Of a DNA stretch of 64,000 nucleotides, positions 1 through 11,590 are shown in pieces (within the stretch, counting starts at the first letter, position 1; each line of letters opens with the position of its first letter). A program made the translations under genes and the position numbers. This DNA comes from Diplonema papillatum (Eukaryota > Euglenozoa > Diplonemea > Diplonemida > Diplonemidae): positions 67,001-131,000 of the forward strand of contig JAPJBO010000086.1 of assembly GCA_030068145.1 (NCBI GenBank), read 5' to 3'. Under the pieces are notes generated by a model. That model was given only the letters and a program-made list of their open reading frames with translations, was not told the DNA's origin and did no database searches.

Positions 1-2142
1 AATTGTATCAAGAAAAAAAGTAACACAAAAATAAAACACGCACCCGGTCACAACTGACCAAGCGACTACCGCCGAAACACACGCAAAAAATTGCCCCCCC
101 CCCTGATCTTTTCTCCTCCTTTTCCCTTCAGCGAAACTGAGTGAACCGGACGCATGAACCGGACGCACGATGAAACGTGAGTTTCAAACCGCCGATCCCC
201 AAAAATGTTCCACTTCATCCGGGGCCGCAGGCTTCCGGGGACGCGCGCACTGTCGGCGCGCAGCAGGGCCCTCTCGCTCGAACCTTTCCCCCCACCCCTT
301 GAGACATTGCAACGTGTTCCAGAAATGTATGCTTGCACAGTGAGGCGCAACCCAACGCCAGAGCGAAGATCATTTCACCGGTACACACGTCTTGGAGAGG
401 GGGGGTCCAAGCTTGGCCCGTAACGCCGCCCGTTGCAAATAAAAAAAAAAAAAAAACTGGGTTCAATCCCAGGTGACTGGCAGGTGCTTCTGCGGTGGAG
501 TGGCTCGCACCAGGGTTTCTACTAGCGTCGAGGTCAGAGCTCGGATGGTACCCTAGTGCCTAGAGGCAAGCGGAAGTAAAAGGAAGAAGAGACATCTCGA
601 CCCTTCAAACACAACCCGCACAGTCTTGCCGTTCCGGCAACAAGCTGATCGGGGTTCTTTGTAGGGGCCCTCGTAGCTCACGAGCGTCCGACGATATGCC
701 ACCCTTTTCCGATATTAACCTACCCTTTCGCCCTCTCTCTTAAACTTCCCCCCCCTCTTCAACAGTAAAAAGAAGACTGGTCAGCGCGTTCTTGCGTGTT
801 GCAGTCACACGTTAAAGGTGGGCGCCCCCCTGCAGCTAAAATTGTGGGGTCTAGAGAAGGACATGCCTGTGTTCTCTCGTAGCCACGGGCTGTTCACGAA
901 CAGGCGCCAGACTCGCATCGCTGTCCTGTCTGCAGACAGCCAGGTTCCGCGCTGTTGACGAAGCGCCTTATGTGTCCGTGGCTTAAAGGACTGCGACATC
1001 GTGCAGATAGTGTGAGCACGTCCAAGCACGTACTTGCACCCTGCCCTCTCTTCGTCTGCATGTGGTCACTGAGCCAATACTGCGTGCCCACGGCGTGCTC
1101 ATCGTAAAGAAAAGATGCTGGGGAGTACAAGGGAGTGCAAGTGGCAACATAAACAGGAAAGCAATCGTGACCCCAAGTTACTGAGAACACTGCAACCTCG
1201 CTAACGAACGCACCCGCTCGTGTCCAGACTCTGATCTAACTTTTCAACCACCGCCTCGCGTGTCAATCAGAGGCATACCGACTTCTTAACACAACAAACC
1301 GTCTAAAACCCAGCAACACCTGGAGACTTTGAAAATCCGGAGTTTGAGTTTTCCTCCAAAAAAAAGCACACGGTCATCACCGCTTGAGTACAAAAGCTGG
1401 AACAGCGGATTCTAGTTCGGCACCAACCAAAAAAAAAAAAAAAAAAAAAAAGAGGAAAAATAAATGTTCCAAAATCTCACTTCTCAAATCACGCTTCAAA
1501 CGAAATATGCCGAAAGCCGCCCGGAGGCACCGAAACACGCGGAGCTTTGAGCGCGCTTTCACTCAAGGGCATGCAAAAAAAAAAAAAAAGCAGAGATACG
1601 ATCCCCCACTCCCAGGGCTGGCCCCTTGCAATCCACCCAGATTTCCTCCCGCGACCCCCATGCAAAAGCCCCGCGCACCGCAAACCCGAAAAAGTGTTGC
1701 TAAACTGAGCATCACAGCAAACAAAAGGTCGCGAAAACCACGAAAGCATAAGGCATTAGGTGCATCGGCAGTTGTTCGAAGTCTCCACGAGACAAGATTC
1801 ATCAGCGCGGACGTACAGCATTCCCCCCTTCTTGACCCGTATTGCCAAACGACTATTCAACGGCGGTCGAGTAGACGAAGGTCTTGGAAAGCGTGTCGTC
1901 ATGATGTGTCAACTACCGTCTCACCTTTTTTTCCTTTACCAGGTGCTGCGGCGATGAAGTAAATAATAGCCTCGCTACCACCAGCAACAGGCGTTCCTCT
2001 TCTTCGTCCTGAACCTAACACAATGCCGCTATAATAAAAGCCATCGGGTCACTCCGTGTCAGCGAACAACAACTCAAAGACTTTGAAATGAAAAGAGAAC
2101 AAGACGAACAGACCCAACCTAAAAAAAAAAAAAAAAAAAAAG

Positions 2143-2175
<33 letters not shown>

Positions 2176-4515
2176 AACAGTCAACTGGAGACCGGTATAG
2201 CCGGCTCGTATTCTTGTAGCCAAAAAAAAAAGAGAAAAAAAGCAAAAAAAAAAAAAAAAAAGCTGGAAATTATTGCCTTCGAAGGTTAACGGTTGGTGAC
2301 TTTCGGAGAGCACTGGCTTTCTCACGGCGTTACGCCCGGTCCACCTAGGCTTGACGCGCGCGTGTGCTGCGGCCACGCGAAATGCCCATTCTGTTGAGGT
2401 CACCCTCCTCAGGGACCCGAAGAAGAAAATACTCTTCGAAAATGCGACAAGAAGCCTTCACAATTTGCCAAGCGGAACTCCTGGCCAACCGGAAGAAAGA
2501 AGGGCCACGGGAACGAAGGCTGCGTGGACACTGGGCAAACGAGGACCATGCCGCGGGTCTTGTCCTCGTAGCATGGGTCCTGGCAAACCCGATTCACATT
2601 ATTTTACCGAGACTCAGGCTGGCAGGCGCGTGTGTTCGTGCGTCGGCCATCACCGAACGCTGTGGAGGAGATCACCAAAAAAAAATAGTAGAAACTCCGT
2701 CTAAGAGAACGCGAGTCGGAAGCCTGTGGTGACAGAGACAGAGTGTAAACCACAACAGGCGTATTCCTTCGTTCATGTTGCAGACCCCACGGCCTGCCTC
2801 AAACCCCCCCCAGAATGTACATCAACCCCGGTTGATTGTCGGCAACACAAACCGAGGCTCCCTGGCTTTCTGCGCCGAAGTAGAACAACCATCACCCGCC
2901 CGCTGCCCAATTTCAAGCACCACCTAAACGCATGAGGCGCCCAATGCGGGTTCACGACGGCGTGACAACATCACCCGAGACGTGCTGCCCCCTCCAATTT
3001 TCTTATACCTCCCCGACCTCTCTACACCCACGCAAAGCCTCTACGGCCAACCAGAGGTACCACCGACCTTCTAAACCACAAGTAACGCTTTGAAACTAAA
3101 TAGCAACCTGCCAAGTCACCTCAAAGGCTGTCAAAAGCCGCCATCTGAGAATAACCGAAAGCCTTCGACCCCCCGTGGATTCTCAAGCGAACGTTCACAC
3201 GCACTAGATCGACACACACTACCACCTCGCTGAAGGGAGCATTTTCTGGAACCCAACAGCTGCACGTGAGAATGTGAAAACGAACCCAACCAAAGAAAGT
3301 GCTAGTACAGGACCCCGCCCTGCCCAATCACTAAACTGAGGATATCCCCCCCCGGGGGATTCCCCCCCCCCCCCCTTACTACAACTAAGATTTTCCCCCC
3401 TTAGAGAGGGTTGTCCCCATAGAGAGGTTTGTTCCCTGTACACGCACACGAGCAAACCGCCGTTTCGTTAATCAGTGCAGCTCCAAGTCCGGAAGCCCCT
3501 TCGTTTTATTTTGCCAGTGTGTGCCTTTCTTGCGTGAACAAGTTGGAGAATCCCGGTAGCGTCGGGGGGGGGAGGTCGCGCAACAGAATGCCTCGTCCTT
3601 CGCGTTCGCGCTGCTTGCAGCTGACTCGTCTAAGCAGCTTCCCTCTCCCTTGCTTCCTCTATAAAGAGCCGAAACAGGCCCGTCTGCAACCTCAAACGCG
3701 GCTTCTTCGCTCTTCGAGGCATGCAAAATGTGTTCAAACAAGAATTAGCGAGTGGTTTTCTTTTATTTTGTGTTTACACAATGCGTTGTTGGTACTAAGA
3801 AGAGCTGACGAGTGGGGCTCTTCTTTTATTTTGTGTCAACTAAAAAAAAAAAAAAAAAGCAATGTTTGTACTAAAAAAGAAATTAGTAGTTGACAGCGTA
3901 GTGCATGCAATTGCTCCCCAAAGTTTCAAGCTACAAGAAATAATGTCTACGATTCCTTGTAGACCCGTTACAAAATGTGGGACTGATGAGCGAGCGTACG
4001 AGCCACAAAACTACACGGTGGAGTCCAGCCGCAGGAGCTGGAGTTAAAGCTGGGTAAGCAAGCGTGTCGCACCCCGCTTTTCGGGTGTCGATTTGCACGC
4101 GTTTTGGTTGTAGCACTCGGGTAAAACGTTTCCCCCCCTCGCAATTATCTTCCGTGCCGCTGTGGGCGGTGGCGAGGCGCGGGTGCCGCCTGCACCAGAG
4201 AGTCGGACACACGAACCGCAGAACCTTCTCGGCGTACAACGGCATGTTTTTGTTTTTCTCCCTGATCTGCTTGTCTCACCCACGCTCACGACTCACTTTC
4301 CTCCTACCATCCTTACTTTGGGAGTTACTGGATGCTTTTACACACGAATGATCGTATCCATGACCCACTTCTTCTGGCAACTTGAAGTTTCGAACATCGC
4401 AGGCCCGTCGAAGCGCTGTATACCATCCAGGACCCTCTCAGGTCAAGGCGATAGAACCAGTGTGAAAAAGAAGCTAAACACTAACTACTAGCTGTCCACC
4501 AAACTTCCCCCCCCC

Positions 4516-4701
<186 letters not shown>

Positions 4702-6236
4702 CAACCTCACAGCAGAACCGCAAACATGCAAACGCATAGCCCAAACACCCAAATGCACGAACACACACACACACACACACACACACGCGCACGCGCACTC
4801 ACTCACACACACACATTCCAGCACTCGTATCATTGCCGTCGGTTACTAAACCGCCGGAACCTTACTGAACTGAAAGAAAAACGCGCAACCAACCAGAAAG
4901 CAGAAGGAGAGCTTCTGCCTGCCCGTCTCTCGTTTGCCTGCGAGGACCGACAAACAACGTTCTCACCCTTCCCCACCCCTTCTTTCTCTTATCAGCAGTA
5001 ATCTCCCCTTCTCGTTCTGCTGCCGAACAGAAAAAAAAAAAACAAAACTTGATCTACTACTGCATTTTACTCTGAGGGGCATTCTACTACGACTGCCCCC
5101 CCTGAGAAGCCAGCGAAAACGAGTGCTGGCTGCCGCCACTGGCGTACCGATGCCCATTTCTCTTTTTTTTTTCCAACCAGTGGTTCCCCAAACCCCAACC
5201 CCAGGAAGCGTTAACCTGCACCCAGGCGTACCGTGTCCGTCTTTGCCTGTCCTCGCTCCCGCATTGCGTGGCCGCGCTGCTGTGGCGGGTTGAAGTCATG
5301 CCACGGCCGATTCCAGGTACTCTTTCTATGTAGTCTATTCATGATAGCCAACTACACATAAAAGGTGTCACGGGATAAGCAAAGTCAGCCGTTTTGTCCG
5401 ATTGTCTAACGGCCGTCGCTTGGAGCAGTTGAAGTTTCACCTCCGGGGAGGTCGCAACGAGAACAGGCCACGTCATCTCCCGACACTGCGGCTCCAGCTT
5501 CTCCTCCCACCGCAGTGCCGGCAGTGTTAAATCCCTCCGCCACTGGCAGCCGGACACAATCAACGCCGACTTCTCTATGGACTGGGCAGTTGACTCTTCG
5601 TCTACGACGATCACAGTGACGTACACTTGCAAAAAGGGAAGCCGGTGCGGAATGGGCATTGGACAGGCCATGGCGAGTGCTTCGACCATTGTCTGCGACG
5701 ACACTACTTCTCAGTGCAATGCGTGACAAGCGGGCCTAGGGCACTCCAAAGCCAGATCGCTCGGAGACCCCGACGCCTTGCACGTCAGAAGACCAAGATA
5801 GTAGATGGCGCAACAGCACCCGCGCCGACGAAACAACGGTCGACGACTGATTGGCATCGCGAAACAACGCTCCCCCCCCCTAAAAATAGCAGTACACTTT
5901 GCGGCCAATTGTTCCCTTGGAAACCCCCTTATTTTGGAAAACACGGATTGTCGTCACCGAGGGGAGGGGCGTGTTTCCTGCACATCCTCCCGCGAACCCC
6001 GCGGTTAAAACACAAAACCTAGCCTCCAGCTAAGTGAGCCCATTTAACAACGGTCACACGGAGAGACCCCAACCCCCGGAATCTCAAGCGAACTCCAACT
6101 CTAAAAAACAAAACATGGCCTCCAGCGGTACAGCGCCACCTAAATAAACGAACTCTTCCCCGATTTTCAGCGACCCCCAGCGAAGGGATGTCCTCGTGGG
6201 AATTGGCCACAAATTGCTGATGAAGTAAAATAGCTC

Positions 6237-6259
6237 CTCCCCCCCCCCCCCCCCCCTGC

Positions 6260-6293
<34 letters not shown>
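6237..6293. repeat. poly-C tract
   Basis: Two homopolymeric C runs separated by a short TGCT interruption. Similar C or G runs occur at about 2141, 51277 and 60940. Such runs are also prone to sequencing-length error. Confidence 0.9.
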
Positions 6294-6294
<1 letters not shown>

Positions 6295-6499
6295 CGCCAT
6301 CGTTCCCCCAAACCACGACCACCAGCACCCTTCCCCCTTTTTTTTCTTTTTTTTTTATTTGTGTCCTCCCACCCCTCCCCTCTTTTTCATTCATTCCCCT
6401 TAACCAAAATGCGGTGAACCTCAGAGGCAGTATCGGACTGTTTAGTTTCTCTGTCTCCCCTTTCTCTTGCACGAAGACCAACTCCACCTGACGCATGCT

Positions 6500-7005
6500 A
6501 ATTAGCTGTGATACTCATGCAAATTGACCAGCGAAGACCAACTCCGCCTCATGCACGCAAATTGACCAGACTGAAGATCAACTCCACCTCATGCTCGCTA
6601 ATCAGCCATGATACTACATGCAAAGTGACCAGGCCGAAGACCAACTCCGCCTCATGCACGCAAATTGACCAGACTGAAGATCAACTCCTCCTCATGCTCG
6701 CTAATCAGCCATGATACTACATGCAAAGTGACCAGGCCGAAGACCAACTCCGCCCCATGCACGCAAATTGACCAGACTAAAGATCAACTCCACCTCATGC
6801 TCGCTAATCAGCCATGATACTACATGCAAAGTGACCAGGCCGAAGACCAACTCCGCCTCATGCACGCAAATTGACCAGACTGAAGATCAACTCCTCCTCA
6901 TGCTCGCTAATCAGCCATGATACTACATGCAAAGTGACCAGGCCGAAGACCAACTCCGCCCCATGCACGCAAATTGACCAGACTAAAGATCAACTCCACC
7001 TCATG
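6500..7005. repeat. 103-bp tandem array with higher-order structure
   Basis: The phrase GACCAGACTGAAGATC recurs at 6564, 6667, 6770, 6873 and 6976, exactly 103 bp apart. Each 103-bp unit is two diverged ~51-bp half units (GACCAGACTGAAGATCAACTCC and GACCAGGCCGAAGACCAACTCC types). Alternate units also share variants (ACTGAAG with CTCC, ACTAAAG with CACC), which gives a 206-bp higher order. The array stops about 150 bp before the start codon of the GTPase gene. Confidence 0.93.
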
Positions 7006-7159
7006 CAAGCTGCGCCCGATCTGATGCCGCCCACCGAAAGCTGAACCTCACAAAATAACACAAAAAGGTCGAAAAAAATCGTCGGATACGCAAAATATAA
7101 AACAAAAAAGACACCCAAACTGATCGTCCTTCGGGATCGGCGGCCACACAAAGAGAACG

Positions 7160-10100
7160 ATGGCATGCGACCCCGACGCGCTGACCGCCGCGTGCGAGAG
7201 CGTCCGGGCAACCGTGGAGCGGAAGAAGGAGTCGGTCGAGCAGCTGATGGCCGAGCGCCTGCACAAGAGCTACCCGTACGTGATCCTGATAACCGGGGCG
7301 CGGGGCTCGGGGAAGACGGCGCTGTTCGCGAGCCTCTGCGGCGCGCTCAGCGCGAGCGAGTGGGGCCCAGTGGACCTTGGCCCGGGCGGCCCGGCCGTGC
7401 GGCTAGTTCCGGCGCAGCCCGCCCACGGACACACCGCCGCGGCCGTCAGCAGAAGCTGGCAGACGTCGGAGACCAACGTCAACACGGTCCGGCTCGCGGT
7501 GCGGGCCGACGGCGCCGCCGTCCCGGACTCCGTCACGATGAGCGTGTGGGACGTCCGGAAGGCGGAGTCGGCGTTCTACTACGGCGCGAAGTGCGTCATC
7601 GTCGTCTTCTCGTCTTTCGACCGCGCCTCCTTCGTGGCCGCGCAGCAGGTGTGCTATTCCCCTTTTTTTTTTGGTAGTAACAACTCATTTGTGCGGCACC
7701 GACCTGCCACGTTCAAGCTTGCTCCGACCACGCCGACACTCGCTAGCCGTCGATGCTCATGGCGGCAGCCCCATCCTGAAATGCAAATACTGCCGACGCG
7801 TCACTGCTGCTGTGTGCGCTCGGATTGGCGCCGTTCAAGCGGCCACCTTAAGTCAATCGTTTGTTTGTAAAGATTGCTCCGTTCTTCTCCCTGACTTGTT
7901 CCCGGATTAGGATGACACATACTACTACTACCGTGCAGTCTATCGACACAGATTGTTGCTGCATAACAAGTTCAAACTACTACTATGAGCCGGTCCATCC
8001 CCTCTTGATAGACCGTGATAGACCGAATAATACAGCACCGGGCAATTCGATGCAGCTCTAAGGACTAGGGATGGACCTGATAGACCGTGGTGGACCGTGA
8101 TTCACCGTGATAAACAGCGGCAGGCACTTCGATGCAGTTTCGAGAGATAGGACGGACCGGCTCATACTACAGCGAGTCGTGGGGCGCGGATGTGTTCCCA
8201 CTGGGCAGCACGATCACTCCTTTGTCCTCCGTACTCCGGGAACACATCCTCGGGACCCCACTGGGCAGCACAGTGGGGTCCCGAGGATGTGTTCCCGGAG
8301 TACGGTGGACAAAGGAGTGATCGTGCTGCCCAGTGGGGTCCCGAGGATGTGTCGGCGCCTGCCAGGAGGGTGGCGGTTCAGGGGGAGGCGACCCGAAGCG
8401 GTTTCCGGACGGTGTCCCCGTTTTCGAGGGAAACCAGCGCGTGTGTCCGCTGCACGGCAAGCCGAAGTGCGAGGGCTGCACCCGCCAAAATTGAAGCTGC
8501 AAGGGTGCTGCTCCAACCACCACGAGGACGGGGACGGGCTGGCGGTGAAGATGTGCACGAAGCACCGCATGACGGCGTGCTCCACGTGCACGTCGGTGGC
8601 GGCATGCTGCAAAAACTCGCACCACAAGTGCCTGACTCGACGTGCGATACATGCATGCGGTACGAGGACGTGCGGTGCCGCAGGCCCACGGCCTCTCCCA
8701 CGGCCTCTTCCACGGCCTCTCCCACGGCCTCTTCCACGGGCTCTTCCACGGCCTCTTCCACGGGCTCTTCCACGGGCTCTTCCACGGCCTCTCCCACGGC
8801 CTCTCCCACGGCCTCTCCCACGGCCTCTCCCACGGCCTCTCCCACGGCCTCTTCCACGGCCTCTCCCACGGCCTCTTCCACGGGCTCTTCCACGGCCTCT
8901 CCCACGGCCTCTCCCACGGCCTCTCCCACGGCCTCTCCCACGGCCTCTCCCACGGCCTCTCCCACGGCCTCTCCCACGGCCTCTTCCACGGCCTCTCCCA
9001 CGGCCTCTCCCACGGCCTCTTCCACGGCCTCTTCCACGGCCTCTCCTCCCACGGCCTCTTCCACGGGCTCTTCCACGGCCTCTCCCACGGCCTCTCCCAC
9101 GGCCTCTCCCACGGCCTCTCCCACGGCGGCCTCTCCCACGGCCTCTCCGACGGCCTCTCCCACGGCCTCTCCCACGGTCTCTCCCGTGACGACGCCGCCG
9201 CCACCCGACCCGCCAGCAACAACGAAACAGTACGTACAAAAGTGTGAGTAGAAAACACAGCTGCAAAGACCACCCAACAACAGACGGACTAGCATGCACC
9301 AGCTAATACCCAGACCAAAGGAGCTGACTGTCGACTGTAGACACAAAACACGGATCCTTAAAACTCGAAACAGCTCTGCAAAATACCAACACCAACAGAT
9401 CATCGCCGCCGCGCAAAGTAGCAGTCGACCAGGGGTCGTGTTCATATTGGTCGACAACGACCTCGGTGGCAGCAGCGCCGGCGCCGCCCGCACGTCCGAA
9501 GACGAGGTCGCTGCGTACTGCGAAGCGCACGGCATCGCGCGGCTGCGCGTGCCCGGCGACTGCCCCGCGTCGGTCGGCGCCCTCGCCGACCACCTCCGCG
9601 CCTCCGTCGCGGCCGCCATGGCCGACCCCACCGCCGAGCAGAGCCGGCAGCTGCTCGCCCGCCTCGCCCACGGCCTCTCCCGCGACGACGCCGCCGCCAC
9701 CCGATCAAATTCCGCCTCTCCCGCCGACCGCGGGAAGCCAGACGACCCGAACCCACCCCCCGATCCCCTCCGCGCCCCCTCCCGCATGCACACGTCGCCG
9801 CAGGCGGCCTTCGAGCACCCCCCCCCGAAATACCCCGTCGGGGCAGGGCCCAACACCCTGTTCCCGGTCACGGGGGTGCCGTTGGACGAGACGGTGTCGT
9901 CGCTTGCTGCGTACGCGCGTGGGTTGGCCGCCGCGTTCGCTGCGGCGGATGCTGACGGCGACGGGTTGATCAGCGAGGCCGAGTTCAGGGGGCTCTACCG
10001 GAGGGCCCCCGGAGAGGCGGCCGACGCGGGCTCCGCCGTATTCGCGCAGTACCCGCCGCGGCCGTGCGGCCGGCGGCTGGTCGACTTCTGGCAGTGCTGC

Positions 10101-10922
10101 GTCGTTGCCCTGCGGCTGCAGCCGCCGGCGGCGTGCGCTCCGTTTCTGTTCCCCGTGGACGCGGCGGCGGCGCGCGTGGTGGTCACGGCGCGGGGCGCCG
10201 AGCCGCCGGGGCTGGACCCGCGGTGGCTGCGGGAGGCTGACGACTTTTTGGCGGGGCATCTGTACCCGAACGTGGCGGCGGCGAAACCCGCGTGCATCAC
10301 GCCGCGGTCAACGCTCGACGAGCTTCTCGTCGTTTTCGAGTCGCTGCAGGCGGAGCTCGCGGAGAACGAGGCCGACGACGGCGACGAGCCGCGCCCGCTG
10401 ACCCAGGCGCGGGTGGCGGAGTTCCTGACGGACCGCTGCGGGACGCCGCTGGAGGCGGGCGCGCGCGAGGCTTGCTCGTTCTTCGCCCGGATGCTGTCGG
10501 CCGGCGCGGCGGGAGCGGCGGAGGCAACCGTCTCCTTCGAGCTGTTCTGCGTCATCGTCGCGGCGATCGCGAACCCGCTCCGGTGCCACCCGAAGTTCCT
10601 GTTCGAGTGTCCCGGGCACGCTACGCGCGCCGCCGACGCGAGCCTCAGCTCGGACCCTGCCTTCGTCCGGCGGCTGTTCGAAAACCTGGCTGTGTCCCGC
10701 GAATCCGGCGACGAGAGCTGTCGTCGGGTCGTGCCGCTTGCTGCGCTCCGCCGGTGGCTCTCCGGCAGGGACACGCTGGGGCTGCCCGTGTCGGACCAGA
10801 CTGTCACCGCCGTCCTCCGACGGTACGCCTGCTACTCTGCAGATGGTGATGAAGGCTACCTGCGCTTCGAAGACTTCAGTGACTTGCTCGCTGTCTTAGA
10901 CTTGAACATGGGCATCTTCTGA
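7160..10922 (+). CDS. Rab-like degenerate GTPase with EF-hand C-terminal region
   Basis: Two exons, join 7160-7648 and 9399-10922, about 670 aa. Exon 1 carries a P-loop (GARGSGKT, about residues 45-52), a switch I-like stretch and a Rab-like strand with WDVRKAESAFYYGA, where Rabs have WDTAGQER. The G3 glycine and catalytic glutamine are therefore absent. Exon 2 opens with ILVDND in place of NKxD, then a YCEAHGIARL helix. The splice leaves exactly the usual Rab spacing between the SF motif and the G4 strand, which supports the junction. A canonical EF loop (DADGDGLISEAE) follows at about residue 350, and a degenerate one (ADGDEGYLRFED) lies near the C-terminus. The long middle region is unrecognised. 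It probably binds nucleotide without hydrolysing it and responds to calcium; that is inference. Known Rab/EF-hand fusions such as RASEF have the opposite domain order. Confidence 0.72.
8197..8337. repeat. near-perfect inverted repeat, 67-bp arms, 7-nt loop
   Basis: The left arm 8197-8263 is the reverse complement of 8271-8337, with about one mismatch (GGAGGAC versus GGTGGAC) around a 7-nt centre. The phrase TGGGGTCCCGAGGATGTGT is repeated again just downstream at about 8334. The whole palindrome lies inside an intron and would fold into a long RNA hairpin in the pre-mRNA. Confidence 0.95.
8420..8660 (+). pseudogene. fragment of a LINE C-terminal zinc-finger tail
   Basis: Translation gives CxxH-x(n)-CxxC units (CPLHGKPKCEGC, then after a frame change CSNHHEDGDG and CTKHRMTACSTC, then AACC). 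The spacing and residues match the C-terminus of the reverse-transcriptase protein ending at 41439 (CATHHKGKCEAC, CCRHHHHADDG, CVEHSTTKCGEC, AAACC). A frameshift and stop between the units show that it is dead. It is probably the remains of a LINE insertion in the intron. It could instead be an unrelated small zinc-binding domain of the same type. Confidence 0.6.
8685..9184. repeat. 12-bp minisatellite, about 41 units
   Basis: Units are variants of CCCACGGCCTCT, TTCCACGGCCTC and TTCCACGGGCTC, with occasional 3-9 bp insertions near 9044 and 9125. Because 12 is a multiple of 3, most frames stay open on both strands and spell low-complexity peptides. These are not counted as genes. Confidence 0.95.
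9170..9213 (+). repeat. intronic duplicate of exon 2 sequence
   Basis: About 40 bp (ACGGTCTCTCCCGTGACGAC and the following GCCGCCGCCACCCGA) match exon 2 of the same gene at about 9670-9709 with two or three differences. The copy abuts the minisatellite, whose unit resembles the start of the matching segment (CCCACGGCCTCT). Confidence 0.85.
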
Positions 10923-10949
10923 CAACGTCGCGTAAGGACGGGAAGACGC

Positions 10950-11440
10950 CCCGGTCGACCGTCAACAAGTTTCTCGTCGTTTTCGAGTCGCTGCAGGCGG
11001 AGTTCCTGACGGACCGCTGCGGGACGCCGCTTGAGGCGGGCGCGGCAGGAGACCATCTCCTTCGAGCTGTTCTGCGTCATCGTCGCGGCGATCGCGGTGC
11101 CACCCGAAGTTCCTGTTCGAGTGTCCCGGGCACGCTACGCGCGCCGCCGATGCGAGCCTCAGCTCGGATCCTGCCTTCGTCCGGCGGCTGTTCGAAAACC
11201 TGGCTGTGTCCCGCGAATCCGGCGACGAGAGCTGTCGTCGGGTCGTGCCGCTTGCTGCGCTCCGCCGGTGGCTCTCCGGCAGAGACACGCTGGGGCTGCC
11301 CGTGTCGGACCAGACTGTCACCGCCATCCTCCGACGGTACGCCTGCTACTCTGCAGATGGCGATGAAGGTTACCTGCGCTTCGAAGACTTCAGCGACTTG
11401 CTCGCCGTCTTAGACTCGAACATGGGCATCTTCTGACAAC
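10950..11440 (+). pseudogene. decayed duplicate of the GTPase gene 3' exon
   Basis: This copies about 10320-10922 of the upstream gene, ending in the same GDEGYLRFEDF...NMGIF frame and stop. Relative to the parent it lacks a 66-bp block bounded by GCGGAG repeats, about 56 bp around 10462, and 11 bp around 10572. The last two break the frame. The final ~75 codons remain open and nearly identical. No start or upstream exon is present, so it is treated as a pseudogene fragment. Confidence 0.85.
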
Positions 11441-11496
11441 GTTGCGTACGGATGGAAGGATAGCGATCTACCATGCAGTCCTGTCGCATGTTGACG

Positions 11497-11590
11497 ACCC
11501 ATCTGTACCCGAACGTGGCGGCGGCGAGGCTGACGTGCATCACGCCGCGGCCGACCGTCAACGAGCTACTCGCCGTTTTCGATTTGCGGT
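11497..11590 (+). pseudogene. second short duplicate of the GTPase gene
   Basis: CATCTGTACCCGAACGTGGC through GTTTTCGA copies about 10257-10340 of the parent exon with scattered changes, then stops abruptly. With the copy at 10950-11440 it makes a series of progressively shorter partial repeats. Confidence 0.75.

Larger units (their letters stand above)
7649..9398 (+). other. intron of the Rab-like GTPase gene
   Basis: Donor CAG|GTGTGC and acceptor ACCAACAG|ATC, phase 0 on both sides, 1750 bp. In order it contains a T-run; a dispersed repeat shared with 60127-60345; a dispersed segment (8067-8170) shared with 32335-32465; a 141-bp hairpin; a LINE zinc-finger tail; and a 12-bp minisatellite ending in a copy of exon 2 sequence. 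The acceptor lacks a strong pyrimidine tract, so its exact position is less sure than the donor. Confidence 0.65.

Noticed and set aside
450..480. tRNA T-arm-like GGGTTCAATCCC
   Set aside because: The 5' side is a poly-A run, no acceptor or anticodon stem can be formed, and the stem does not pair with a 7-nt loop.
8107..9299. Long open frames on both strands across the 12-bp array (PLPR, SPTA and GRGR repeats)
   Set aside because: They are translations of a 12-bp minisatellite that stays open in most frames; only the embedded LINE zinc-finger remnant has meaning.
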